64,000 bases of DNA from Regnicoccus frigidus (GTDB taxonomy: Bacteria > Cyanobacteriota > Cyanobacteriia > PCC-6307 > Cyanobiaceae), in assembly GCA_025194985.1 (NCBI GenBank), contig JAOANE010000039.1, positions 18,454 to 82,453 of the forward strand, in the 5' to 3' direction. Every line of letters starts with the position of its first letter. The first letter of the stretch is position 1. Positions 6,589 through 14,373 of this stretch are shown here, in pieces. The notes under the pieces were generated by a model that worked only from the letters and a program-made list of their open reading frames with translations, did no database searches and was not told the DNA's origin. The translations under genes were made by a program, and so were the position numbers.

Positions 6589-8712
6589 ATGGGCTGGGCA
6601 GCTGCCACGGAACCACTGAGGGGAGGGCAAGGCATGGGGCTGAATCGGGGGCCAAGCCGCCGCCGCTGCTGGCGGCGTCTGTGGCGGCCGCTGCTGCTGG
6701 GTCTGGCCCTCAGCCTGCTGCTGGGGCAACCCGCCGCCGCGGTACTGAACCTGGTCGGAGCTGGTGGCGACGACGGTGGCGGAGCGGAAGAGGGCTGGCT
6801 GGATCGCGAGCAGGCCTTCTCGTGCGGCCGCCTCTGGTGCAGCACCGTGGTGTTCCCCCACGACGTTCTCAGCACCCGGATCGTCCTGGCCATCGATCCC
6901 GGCGAATCGATGTCGGCATCAGACGCCGCGCGGGCAGCGGAGACGCGGGCCGAAACGGTGGAACGCAGCGTGGAGGGGGTGATTGCCCAACTGCGCCAGG
7001 CCCAGCGGGAGGGAAGCGCCGCCCTGTCGCCGGAGCGCCGGCAGGCCGCGGCGGCGGTGCGTGAGAGCACCGCGACGCTGGCTGTCGCGGAGCTGAACGT
7101 CTGGAACGTGTTCAACCGCCAGGCCCTGCATCCCTTCACGCCCACCGTGGCGGTGGGCTTCCGCAACAACGTGCCGGTGGTGTTCATGCCCGCCGCTCCT
7201 GACCTGGGCCTGGGTCCCGCGACCCTGCTCACGGTCACCGAACCCGATGCGGCTTGGGCCGGCAGCACGACGATGGAGCTGGCGGAGCGCTGGAAAACAG
7301 TGCTCCAGAAGGTGATCAGCGAATCACTCTGGGGCCTGGAGTTCAACCGCCGCTTTCCCGCCGGTCGCCTGGTGCTGGCGGCGGCGGTGGCCGGCATCGT
7401 GCTTCTGGTCCAGCTGGCCCTCTCGTCGATCCGCTGGGCGCTGCGGCACGCGTTGCGGGGCTTGCGGGACAACGCCGAGGCCCTGCGCGAATCGGCCACG
7501 CGGGAGGTGATGGCAGCCTTCAGCGGCAACCTTGAGGGCCAGAACGCCGCGCCCAGTTCGGAGGGGAGCGACGAGAGGGTCGCCGAGGCGTCACCCCAGC
7601 CCCGGCGCAGCTGGCTGCAGCGCCTCGGCCGCCGCGCCAGCCGCCACCCCCAGCAACTGATCGAGGGCACCGGCCGCCTGATCGAGGGCACCAGCCGCCT
7701 GATCGAGACCCTTTCGGTCGCCACGCTCCGTCAGCAGGGCTGGCGCGACCAGGCCCGCAACCTGCTCGAGATGGCACTGCTGATCACCGGTCTGCTGCAG
7801 TTGAGTCTGGTGGCGGCCGGGCTCGGGGCGATCGCGATCTTTTTCCCCAGCATCCGCATCGCCTCCCTGCTGCTGATGCAGAAGTCGGTGAGTGTGCCGC
7901 TGATGTGGCTGGGGCTGATCGTGGTGCGCTGGTTGCTGCTGCTGGCGATTGACCACAGCGTGAACAACTGGGTGATTGCCTCCACCATCAGCAATCCCGG
8001 CTCCCGGCGCTATGCCCTGCAGGCGGTGACCTACACCAAAATGCTCAGGAACACGGCCACGATGGTGTGCATCACGATCGGCATCGTGCTCACCCTGCTG
8101 CTCGTGGGCATCAACCGTTCGGTGCTCACCGGTGCCGGGGTGGTGGCCGTGGCGGCTGGCCTGCTGCTGCGCAACCTGCTGGAAGATTTCATGCAGGGGC
8201 TGTTGATCATCCTCACCGACCGTTATGCCATCGGCGATGTGGTGATCATCGCGCCCCACGATGGCTTCGTGGAGAACATGAATCTGTTCAACACCCAGCT
8301 GCGCGGCCTCGACGGCCAGCTCACCAGCCTGCCCAACGGCCAGATCCGCGCCATCGAGAACCTCACCAAAGACTGGTCGCGGGTGAACTTCACCATTGAG
8401 GTTTCAGCCGACGAAGACCTGCGCGCCGTGCTGGAGCTGATCGGCCGGGTCGCCGAAGACATGCGCCACGATCCCGACTGGTCTCCGTACGTGCTCGGGA
8501 CCCCGGAAGTGCTGGGGGTGGATGAGGTGCGCCAGTCGGGCTGCCTGATCCGGGTCTGGATCCAGACCCTGCCGCTGGCCCAGTGGCCGGTGGGGCGGGA
8601 GTTCCGTTTGCGCGTCAAGGAGGCCTTCGATCGCGAGGGCATCCGCCTGGGCCTGCCGCGTCAGGAACTGAGCCTCAGGGACTCTGGAATCGCCTCAGTT
8701 CCCAGGCCGTGA
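6589..8712 (+). CDS. Mechanosensitive ion channel, large MscS type
   Basis: 707 residues, much longer than E. coli MscS (286). A signal-like segment (LLLGLALSLLLGQPAAA, about 36-52) is followed by a roughly 200-residue periplasmic/coil part with an Ala/Glu-rich helix, a membrane segment near 265, further membrane segments between about 390 and 530, and then the MscS core: GAGVVAVAAGLLLRNLLEDF (pore helix) and GLLIILTDRYAIGDVV (beta domain). The family relieves turgor on osmotic downshock. ATG 6634 (residue 16) is an alternative start and better placed before the signal segment. The 3' end overlaps the opposing DUF3598 gene by 38 bases. Confidence 0.87.
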   Translation: MGWAAATEPLRGGQGMGLNRGPSRRRCWRRLWRPLLLGLALSLLLGQPAAAVLNLVGAGGDDGGGAEEGWLDREQAFSCGRLWCSTVVFPHDVLSTRIVLAIDPGESMSASDAARAAETRAETVERSVEGVIAQLRQAQREGSAALSPERRQAAAAVRESTATLAVAELNVWNVFNRQALHPFTPTVAVGFRNNVPVVFMPAAPDLGLGPATLLTVTEPDAAWAGSTTMELAERWKTVLQKVISESLWGLEFNRRFPAGRLVLAAAVAGIVLLVQLALSSIRWALRHALRGLRDNAEALRESATREVMAAFSGNLEGQNAAPSSEGSDERVAEASPQPRRSWLQRLGRRASRHPQQLIEGTGRLIEGTSRLIETLSVATLRQQGWRDQARNLLEMALLITGLLQLSLVAAGLGAIAIFFPSIRIASLLLMQKSVSVPLMWLGLIVVRWLLLLAIDHSVNNWVIASTISNPGSRRYALQAVTYTKMLRNTATMVCITIGIVLTLLLVGINRSVLTGAGVVAVAAGLLLRNLLEDFMQGLLIILTDRYAIGDVVIIAPHDGFVENMNLFNTQLRGLDGQLTSLPNGQIRAIENLTKDWSRVNFTIEVSADEDLRAVLELIGRVAEDMRHDPDWSPYVLGTPEVLGVDEVRQSGCLIRVWIQTLPLAQWPVGREFRLRVKEAFDREGIRLGLPRQELSLRDSGIASVPRP

Positions 8713-9493
8713 GCTGCTGTTGGCTGCCGTAGTGGAGGCTCACCTGATTGAAGTGCCCGCCATCGAGGCGGCAGCCCACCTGCAAGGCAAAGGCCCTCGC
8801 CGGCAGCGTCTCCGGCAGCGAACAAACCAGCCCATCGGCGAAGCCGGCGCAGAGGTCGTTGCCACTGAACTGACGGCTGCGAAAGGGTGCGCAGGGCTGC
8901 GGCTGGGGGTCGGTTGAGGGCCAGTGCCGGGGCTCCAGGCGCTCCAGCTCCCCGGGCCAGCCCTCCACCTCCGCCAGCAGGGCCCGCCAGTCGCTGGCCG
9001 CAGGCCGGGGAGGGTCCGGTTCGGGCGCCAGGGTGCAGCGGAAGGGAACCACCCCCAGGCTCTGCAGGCGCCAGAGGGGACCACCAGCCGGGGCTGGTGC
9101 CAGCGGCGCGTAGAGCAGCACCAGCATCGAGCGGGAGCGGCCGCAGAACAGATTCAGTTCATGGCCGAATCGGGGCTGCTTTTCGTCCACCATCAGGCTT
9201 GATTGGCCGCCGGCGGCGCGGAATTGCCAGCACTGGCCGCCACTGTTGTAGGTGGCGCGGCAGAGAGGCAGCCGGCGGCGGCCGTCCGGAGCGAAGCGCA
9301 GGCCGCTGCCATCCCACAGACCGGTGTCGGGGTCGGAAAAGCTGATGGAGTAGCAGGTGCTCTCGATCACCGCGGTGGGGGTGATCAGATCCAGCACACC
9401 GGCGGTGTTGCGTTCGTACCAGCGGCTCGTCCCGCACCAGCGGCCCTCGAAGTTGAGCCGGTTCAGCTCCCACTGGCGGTCGTGACCGGTCAT
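8675..9493 (-). CDS. DUF3598 family protein
   Basis: 272 residues. The opening NRLNFEGRWCGTSRWYERN is typical of DUF3598, a family found mainly in cyanobacteria and predicted to contain lipocalin/CpeS-like beta-barrel halves. Supporting pieces are FAPDGRRRLPLCRATYNSGG and RFGHELNLFCGRSRSMLVLL. No catalytic motif is evident. A role in pigment or lipid binding has been suggested for related folds, but here function is unknown. The 3' end overlaps the MscS gene tail-to-tail. Confidence 0.7.
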   Translation of the reverse strand: MTGHDRQWELNRLNFEGRWCGTSRWYERNTAGVLDLITPTAVIESTCYSISFSDPDTGLWDGSGLRFAPDGRRRLPLCRATYNSGGQCWQFRAAGGQSSLMVDEKQPRFGHELNLFCGRSRSMLVLLYAPLAPAPAGGPLWRLQSLGVVPFRCTLAPEPDPPRPAASDWRALLAEVEGWPGELERLEPRHWPSTDPQPQPCAPFRSRQFSGNDLCAGFADGLVCSLPETLPARAFALQVGCRLDGGHFNQVSLHYGSQQQLTAWELRRFQSP

Positions 9494-9528
9494 GGCCCCC
9501 TAGCTTGCCGCCCACAGCATGACCCCGG

Positions 9529-10401
9529 ATGCGGATCACGATCGTTGGCTGTGGCTATGTGGGCACGGCCCTGGCCCGCCATTGGCACCAGCAAGGCCGG
9601 CACTGGCTGCGGGTGACCACCACCAGCGCCGATCGGGCCGAAGAGCTGGCCGCCGTGGCCGATTCGGTTCAGGTGCTCGATGCCGCTGACCCCATCGGGC
9701 TACGCCAGGCCCTGCAGGGAAGTGAGGCCGCCGTGTTCTGCCTGGCGCCCAGCGGTGAGCGGCAGGTGGATGCCGACGGCTACGAGGCCACCTTTCTGCG
9801 CAGCATGCAGGCCCTGGCCGCCGTGGTGGGCGAGCTGCCCCAGCTCAACCAGCTGCTGTACACCAGCAGTTGCTCGGTGTACGGCAACGCCGGCGGCCTG
9901 CTGGAGGAGGACACCCCGCTGCAGCCCCGTGACAGGCATGGCGAGATCCTGCGCGATGCCGAAGCCGTGTTGTTGAGCTGCCGCAGCCCCAGCCGCCGCG
10001 TCGCCATCTGGCGGTTGGGGGCGCTCTATGGACCCGGGCGGGAGCTGCAGGAGCGTTTCCGGTCGCTGGCGGGCAGCCAGCGCCAGGGGAATGGCGCCGC
10101 GCTCACCAGCTGGATCCACCGCGATGACGTGGTGGCGGCCCTGGCCTTGGCGCTGGAGACCGGCCTCGATGGGGTGTTCAACCTGGTGGATGACGCGCCG
10201 ATCAGCGTGCGCGACCTGATCGATCTGACCTGCCGTGCCGCCGGACTCAAGCCGGTGATCTGGGAGGCCGAGGCCGCCCCGGCCGCTGACGCCGGCGCCG
10301 GCCGGCGGGTGTCGAACCGGCGGCTGCATGGGCTGGGCTTCCAGTTGCAGCATCCCCGGCTGCCCGTGCTTGCAGGCAGGCCGCTGGCGCCTCCCCGGTA
10401 G
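9529..10401 (+). CDS. NAD(P)-dependent epimerase/dehydratase-like protein (atypical SDR)
   Basis: 290 residues. The N-terminal GCGYVGTALA is a Rossmann GxGxxG dinucleotide motif. YTSSCSVYG at about 105-113 matches the extended-SDR Ser/Tyr region. The usual YxxxK is not seen: the expected segment reads RDRHGEILRDAEAVLL, as in atypical (YeeZ-like) SDRs. WRLGALYGPGR and FNLVDDAPISVRDL are typical of the C-terminal half. The substrate is unknown. It is followed 30 bases later by the PPC-glutaredoxin gene. Confidence 0.75.
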   Translation: MRITIVGCGYVGTALARHWHQQGRHWLRVTTTSADRAEELAAVADSVQVLDAADPIGLRQALQGSEAAVFCLAPSGERQVDADGYEATFLRSMQALAAVVGELPQLNQLLYTSSCSVYGNAGGLLEEDTPLQPRDRHGEILRDAEAVLLSCRSPSRRVAIWRLGALYGPGRELQERFRSLAGSQRQGNGAALTSWIHRDDVVAALALALETGLDGVFNLVDDAPISVRDLIDLTCRAAGLKPVIWEAEAAPAADAGAGRRVSNRRLHGLGFQLQHPRLPVLAGRPLAPPR

Positions 10402-10431
10402 CCTTGCCCCCTGCTTGTCCCAGCCCTGCCG

Positions 10432-11049
10432 ATGCGTTCTGTGCCCCTCCATCTCCTGCCCGGCAGCGACCTGCGCCTGGCGCTGGAGCAGCTGGCGCTG
10501 GAGCAGGGAGCCTCCGGCTTCGTGCTCGGTGTGGTGGGCAACCTGTCCCAGGCTGCCTTTCAGTGCCCCGGCAAAGCTGCTCCCACCGTGCTCCAGGGAG
10601 AGCTGGAAATCATCACCCTGCAGGGCACCGTGGCCCCGCAAGGCGTGCATTTGCACCTGAGCCTCTCCGATTCCGAGTGCCAGGTGTGGGGCGGCCACCT
10701 GGAGCCTGGCAGCCTGGTGCTCAAGGGCGCCGATCTGCTGGTGGGCCTGCTCGACGGTCCGCTGCCGACCCCGGCCATGGCCCAAGTCCCAGCCGAGCAC
10801 CTGCCGGCGGTCCTTTCGTCAGGCTCAACCGCCGAGCCGCGGGTCACCATCGCCGTGCGCCCCGGCTGCCCCTTTTCCTGGCGCGCGCTTCGCCTGTTGC
10901 GCAGCCTCGACATCCCCCATCTGGTGATCGAGCCCGAGGGCGAGAGCCGCGTGCCCCAGGTGTTCATCGACGGTGCGTTGATCGGTGGCTATGACGCCCT
11001 CGCCGAGAGCAATAGCAAGGGAGAACTGGAGTCCCTGCGCCAACGATGA
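10432..11049 (+). CDS. PPC (DUF296) domain fused to a glutaredoxin-like domain
   Basis: 205 residues in two parts. Residues 5-110 are a PPC/DUF296 domain: LPGSDLRLALEQLA at the start, GFVLGVVGNLSQAAF, then LHLSLSDSECQVWGGHL with the conserved Gly88-His89-Leu90. Residues 136-205 are glutaredoxin-like: RVTIAVRPGCPFSWRALRLL with CPFS at 146-149, VPQVFIDG at 174-181 (cis-Pro plus interface) and IGGYDAL. The active site keeps one Cys of CPxC (C146), so a monothiol mechanism is likely. PPC domains form trimers and bind DNA in plants; the joint role here is unknown. The stop overlaps the next start by 4 bases. Confidence 0.8.
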   Translation: MRSVPLHLLPGSDLRLALEQLALEQGASGFVLGVVGNLSQAAFQCPGKAAPTVLQGELEIITLQGTVAPQGVHLHLSLSDSECQVWGGHLEPGSLVLKGADLLVGLLDGPLPTPAMAQVPAEHLPAVLSSGSTAEPRVTIAVRPGCPFSWRALRLLRSLDIPHLVIEPEGESRVPQVFIDGALIGGYDALAESNSKGELESLRQR

Positions 11050-11690
11050 GTTCCAGTTCCCTGCAGCTCTCCACCCTGGCGGGCTGCGCCCTGACGATCG
11101 GTGGCTATCCCCGCTTCCGTTACAACGCCAGCGGCGGCGGGGGCCTCGGGCGGATCGGCGGCGATCCGCTAGGCGGCCAGCGCCAACCGGCGGCCCCAGT
11201 CGCTGGACTGGCGCTTGACTTTGAGCCCTCTGAGCTGACGATCCCGCCCCTCGATTGGCGCAGCACCCGTTTCCTGGGTCTGCCCCTGCCGCCGGGATTG
11301 CGCATCGCGATCGAGCCGGAGCGGTTGGCCGGCAGCCTGGATGGTGAAAGCGGCGCGGTGACGTTGCAGTTCAGGGCCCGCTTTCTGTTCTCGCTGGGCT
11401 CGCTCTATCGCGCTCCGGCCCTGCGGGTCGACACCGAGTTGACCAGTGGGGCGCTGGTCAGCCAACGGCACCGCAGCAGCGGCCAGCCCCTGGCGGGCGA
11501 CGGCACGGCCCTGCTGGTGGGGGTGGCCACGATCGAGCCCTGCGGCGAGCCCTGGCTGGATCGCTTTTTGGGCTTGCCCGATGAGGCTCTGGCGGTGCTG
11601 CGCTGCCGCTTCAGAGCCCTCCCTGCGACCGCGTGCCACTCGGGACCACCTGCAGGCCGATCGGCGCCAGGGCAATCAGGGCCAGCTTGA
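11046..11690 (+). CDS. Conserved cyanobacterial protein of unknown function
   Basis: 214 residues. The start ATGA overlaps the previous stop, suggesting an operon. The body contains LAGCALTIGGYPRFRYNASG, LPLPPGLRIAIEPERL, ALQFRARF and an ending WLDRFLGLPDEALAVLRCRF that looks like a natural C-terminus. About 25 low-complexity residues follow. They lie over the 3' end of the opposing yccF gene (80-base overlap), so the original stop may have been lost. No known domain or motif. Coding is supported by operon coupling and a coherent composition. Confidence 0.65.
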   Translation: MSSSSLQLSTLAGCALTIGGYPRFRYNASGGGGLGRIGGDPLGGQRQPAAPVAGLALDFEPSELTIPPLDWRSTRFLGLPLPPGLRIAIEPERLAGSLDGESGAVTLQFRARFLFSLGSLYRAPALRVDTELTSGALVSQRHRSSGQPLAGDGTALLVGVATIEPCGEPWLDRFLGLPDEALAVLRCRFRALPATACHSGPPAGRSAPGQSGPA

Positions 11691-12033
11691 TGTGCTGGAT
11701 TCCGAAGGGAATGCCGATGATCGTCACGAAGCAGGCCAGGGCGGAGGTGACATGGCCGATCGCCAGCCACCAGCCCGCCAGCAGAAACCAGATCACGTTG
11801 CCCACCAACCCCAGGGGGCCGGTGCCCAGGTCAGTGCGGCCGGTGAGTTCGCTTCGGCTGATCGCCTCGTAGCCGAATGGCCAGAACGAAAAATTGCCGA
11901 TCACGAAACAGGCCCGCGCCCAGGGCAATCCCACAACCGTGATCGCGGCCACCAGACCAGCCAGCCACCAGCCCAGGCCCATCACGAAGCCCCCGAGCAC
12001 GAACCAGATGGCGTTAAGCAGGAAACGAAGCAT
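11611..12033 (-). CDS. yccF: YccF family inner membrane protein
   Basis: 140 residues, close to E. coli YccF (148). Three hydrophobic spans are clear. The YccF domain repeats a pattern seen twice: FLLNAIWFVLGGF with GLPWARACFVIGNFSFWPFG, and GNVIWFLLAGWWLAIGHVTS with IGIPFGIQHIKLA. The function of the family is unknown; it is a membrane protein sometimes linked to stress. The gene is monocistronic and tail-to-tail with the unknown gene at 11046. Confidence 0.88.
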   Translation of the reverse strand: MLRFLLNAIWFVLGGFVMGLGWWLAGLVAAITVVGLPWARACFVIGNFSFWPFGYEAISRSELTGRTDLGTGPLGLVGNVIWFLLAGWWLAIGHVTSALACFVTIIGIPFGIQHIKLALIALAPIGLQVVPSGTRSQGGL

Positions 12034-12190
12034 GGCTTGAACCTGGCATGGCTTGAAGCTGACATGGATCCAGTCGGTAGCAGGCCAGCCTTGTTGTCTT
12101 GATTACATTTTTCTGTTAAATCTTCATACCAAGTCGATCGCTTGTCGACTAGGCTTCGTAAGCTTCCTTAACAATTGGGTCTGACCGCAT

Positions 12191-13144
12191 ATGTTCACCC
12201 TCGAGAAGGCTTCCCAGATCTTCCCGGACACGCTCTCCGCGGACGCCGTACCTGCCATCACAGCTCGCTTCAGGCTGCTCAGCGCCGAAGACCAGCTGGC
12301 TCTGATCTGGTACGCCTACCTCGAGATGGGCACCACCATCACCGTCGCGGCCCCCGGCGCTGCCCGCATGCAGTTTGCGGAGGCCACGCTCAGCGCGATC
12401 AAGGCCATGGGCTTCACCGAGCAGAGCCAGCTGATGTGTGATCTCGCCAACAGGACCGATTTCCAGGTCGGTCGTACCTACGCCAGCTGGTCGGTCAACA
12501 TCAAGCTCGGCTTCTGGTATCAACTCGGAGAGTGGATGGCCGCTGGCCTCGTGGCTCCGATTCCCAAGGGCTATCAGCTCTCCGCCAACGCGGCATCCGT
12601 GCTCAGCTCGTTGAGGGGCGTGGAGCAGGGCCAGCAGATCACCCTGTTGCGCAACTTCGTCGTTGACATGGGCTACGACCCCGCCAAGGGCGAAGGCCAG
12701 CGGGTCATGGAGCCGGTGGTGGCACCCACGCCGGAAGCCGATCGCAAAAAGGTCTTGATCAGCGGGCTGGATAGCCCCACGGTCACCACCTACATGGATC
12801 TGCTCAACGCCAACGACTTCGACAACCTGATCGAACTCTTCCTTCCCGACGGGGCCCTGCAGCCCCCCTTCCAGAAGCCGATCGTCGGTAGGGAGGCCGT
12901 GCTGCGCTTCTTCCGCGAAGATTGTCAGAACCTGCGGTTGCTGCCCGAATCGGGCTACTCCGAGCCCGCCGATGGCGAGTTCACCCAGATCAAGGTCACC
13001 GGCAAGGTCCAGACCCCCTGGTTCGGCGCCGGCGTGGGCATGAACGTGGCCTGGCGTTTCCTGCTCAATCCCGAGGGCAAGATCTACTTCGTGGCCATTG
13101 ATCTGCTGGCCTCCCCAGCAGACCTGCTCAAGTACGCCCGTTGA
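12191..13144 (+). CDS. ocp: Orange carotenoid protein (OCP)
   Basis: 317 residues, the canonical length. OCP binds one ketocarotenoid, is photoactivated by blue-green light and quenches phycobilisome energy. The N-terminal helical domain and the C-terminal NTF2-like domain are joined by a linker around 165-190. Key residues are conserved: Trp40 and Tyr43 (IWYAYLEMG), Trp109 (GFWYQLGEW), the interface Arg154, and Tyr201 and Trp288 that hydrogen-bond the carbonyl of the pigment; Trp277 is also present. An AT-rich stretch (about 12095-12175) probably holds the promoter. The neighbours crtW and frp make a full photoprotection locus and suggest the FRP-regulated OCP1 type. Confidence 0.97.
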   Translation: MFTLEKASQIFPDTLSADAVPAITARFRLLSAEDQLALIWYAYLEMGTTITVAAPGAARMQFAEATLSAIKAMGFTEQSQLMCDLANRTDFQVGRTYASWSVNIKLGFWYQLGEWMAAGLVAPIPKGYQLSANAASVLSSLRGVEQGQQITLLRNFVVDMGYDPAKGEGQRVMEPVVAPTPEADRKKVLISGLDSPTVTTYMDLLNANDFDNLIELFLPDGALQPPFQKPIVGREAVLRFFREDCQNLRLLPESGYSEPADGEFTQIKVTGKVQTPWFGAGVGMNVAWRFLLNPEGKIYFVAIDLLASPADLLKYAR

Positions 13145-13154
13145 GGTTGTCCAG

Positions 13155-13947
13155 TTGAGCCCCATCCCCGCCAACACGGGCCTGGGGCTCGCCGCCCTGA
13201 TCCTGCTGGCCTGGACCACCAGCCTGGTGGTCTTGCTGCCAGCTGATCTGGGCTTACTTCCCCTGCCGCTGCTGGCCCTGGCGGTGCTGATCCGCACGCT
13301 GCTCCACACCGGCCTGTTCATCGTGGCCCACGACGCCATGCATGGCCTGCTGCTTCCAGGCCGGCCGCAGGCCAACCACCAGTTGGGGCAACTGGCCCTG
13401 GGGCTGTATGGCTGCCTGCCCTATGGCGCTTGCCGGGCCAACCACATCCGCCACCATCCGCCACCCCACGCGGGATCGGGCCGATGACCCCGATCACCGG
13501 CCCGATCCCGCGTGGGGTGGGCTGCGCTGGTATCTCCACTTCCTGGCGGGTTATCTCTCCGGCGCCCAGATGCTGCTGCTGCTGGGCTGGTGGGGGCTGT
13601 TGATCGGATCCGCCGCGGTGGCCCCCGGTCCGGGCAGTGTCCAGTCAGGACTGGTCCATGTGTTGTTGTTCTGCACCTTGCCCCTGCTGCTCAGTTCGCT
13701 GCAATTGTTTGTCTTTGGCACCTACCTGCCGCACCGTGACCGGCACGGCGCTGGCAATCGCCACCATGCCCGCAGCCTGGAGTTGCCGGAATGGTTGTCT
13801 TTGCTGGCCTGCTATCACTTCGGCTACCACTGGGAGCACCATGAGTTCCCAGCCATGGCCTGGTTTCAGCTGCCACGCCAGCGCGCGTTCGCTCTGCAGC
13901 GCCGGAATTCCTCCGCTCCACTCGCGGCCCCATCAGCTCCCCATTAG
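13155..13947 (+). pseudogene. crtW: Beta-carotene ketolase CrtW, one-base frameshift as read
   Basis: CrtW adds the 4-keto group that makes echinenone/canthaxanthin-type pigments, which OCP needs. All three di-iron His clusters are visible: HDAMHG, NHIRHH and YHWEHHEFP. The first two are in one frame (ending at TGA 13485-13487) and the third in the next frame. One extra C at 13458 accounts for the break; without it the text reads NHIRHHRHPTRDRADDPDH, the expected NHxxHHxxP...DPD. The start is taken as TTG 13155, 10 bases after ocp. Apart from the frameshift nothing is degraded, so a sequencing error or very recent mutation is likely. Confidence 0.85.
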
Positions 13948-13971
13948 GGTCATTTATCGAAAGAGATTTTT

Positions 13972-14301
13972 ATGGCGCTAGCGGTTGTGATCGGCTGGAG
14001 CGAGGCGGAACAGGCCATCGCTGAGCGGGCTTTCAACACGGCTTACGGCCGCGCGATCGCCACATTGATCAGCACCGTTCGCAGCCAGGCGGATTCAATC
14101 AGCTCGGCTGAGTCTCTCTGGCAGCTGCACGATTACCTGAGCACCCAGCGTCACGTGATTGAGGGGCGCTTCGACATGCGCCTCGACGGAATCCTGTTTG
14201 TTTTCGCCAACCTGTTGAAGGAAGACCTGATCCAGCTCGACGAACTCAGCGGCCTTGATGCCGAGAAGATCTCCAAGATCAAGGCGATGTCGCGCTTCTA
14301 G
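13972..14301 (+). CDS. frp: Fluorescence recovery protein (FRP)
   Basis: 109 residues, the same size as Synechocystis FRP. It has the characteristic SxLWxLHDYLSxxRHxIxGxxDxR pattern as ESLWQLHDYLSTQRHVIEGR with FDMR (about 46-69), then IFVFANLL-like LFVFANLLKEDLIQLDEL and the ending KISKIKAM. FRP is an alpha-helical dimer that binds the C-terminal domain of active OCP, detaches it from the phycobilisome and speeds its return to the orange state. It is the last gene of ocp-crtW-frp, 24 bases after crtW. Confidence 0.95.
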   Translation: MALAVVIGWSEAEQAIAERAFNTAYGRAIATLISTVRSQADSISSAESLWQLHDYLSTQRHVIEGRFDMRLDGILFVFANLLKEDLIQLDELSGLDAEKISKIKAMSRF

Positions 14302-14373
14302 AAGGCAGCCCTGCACCTGGGCCTGGGAAGCGATCCGCCAGACTGAGTTCACTCTTTTCCGCCCTCCGCCCCC

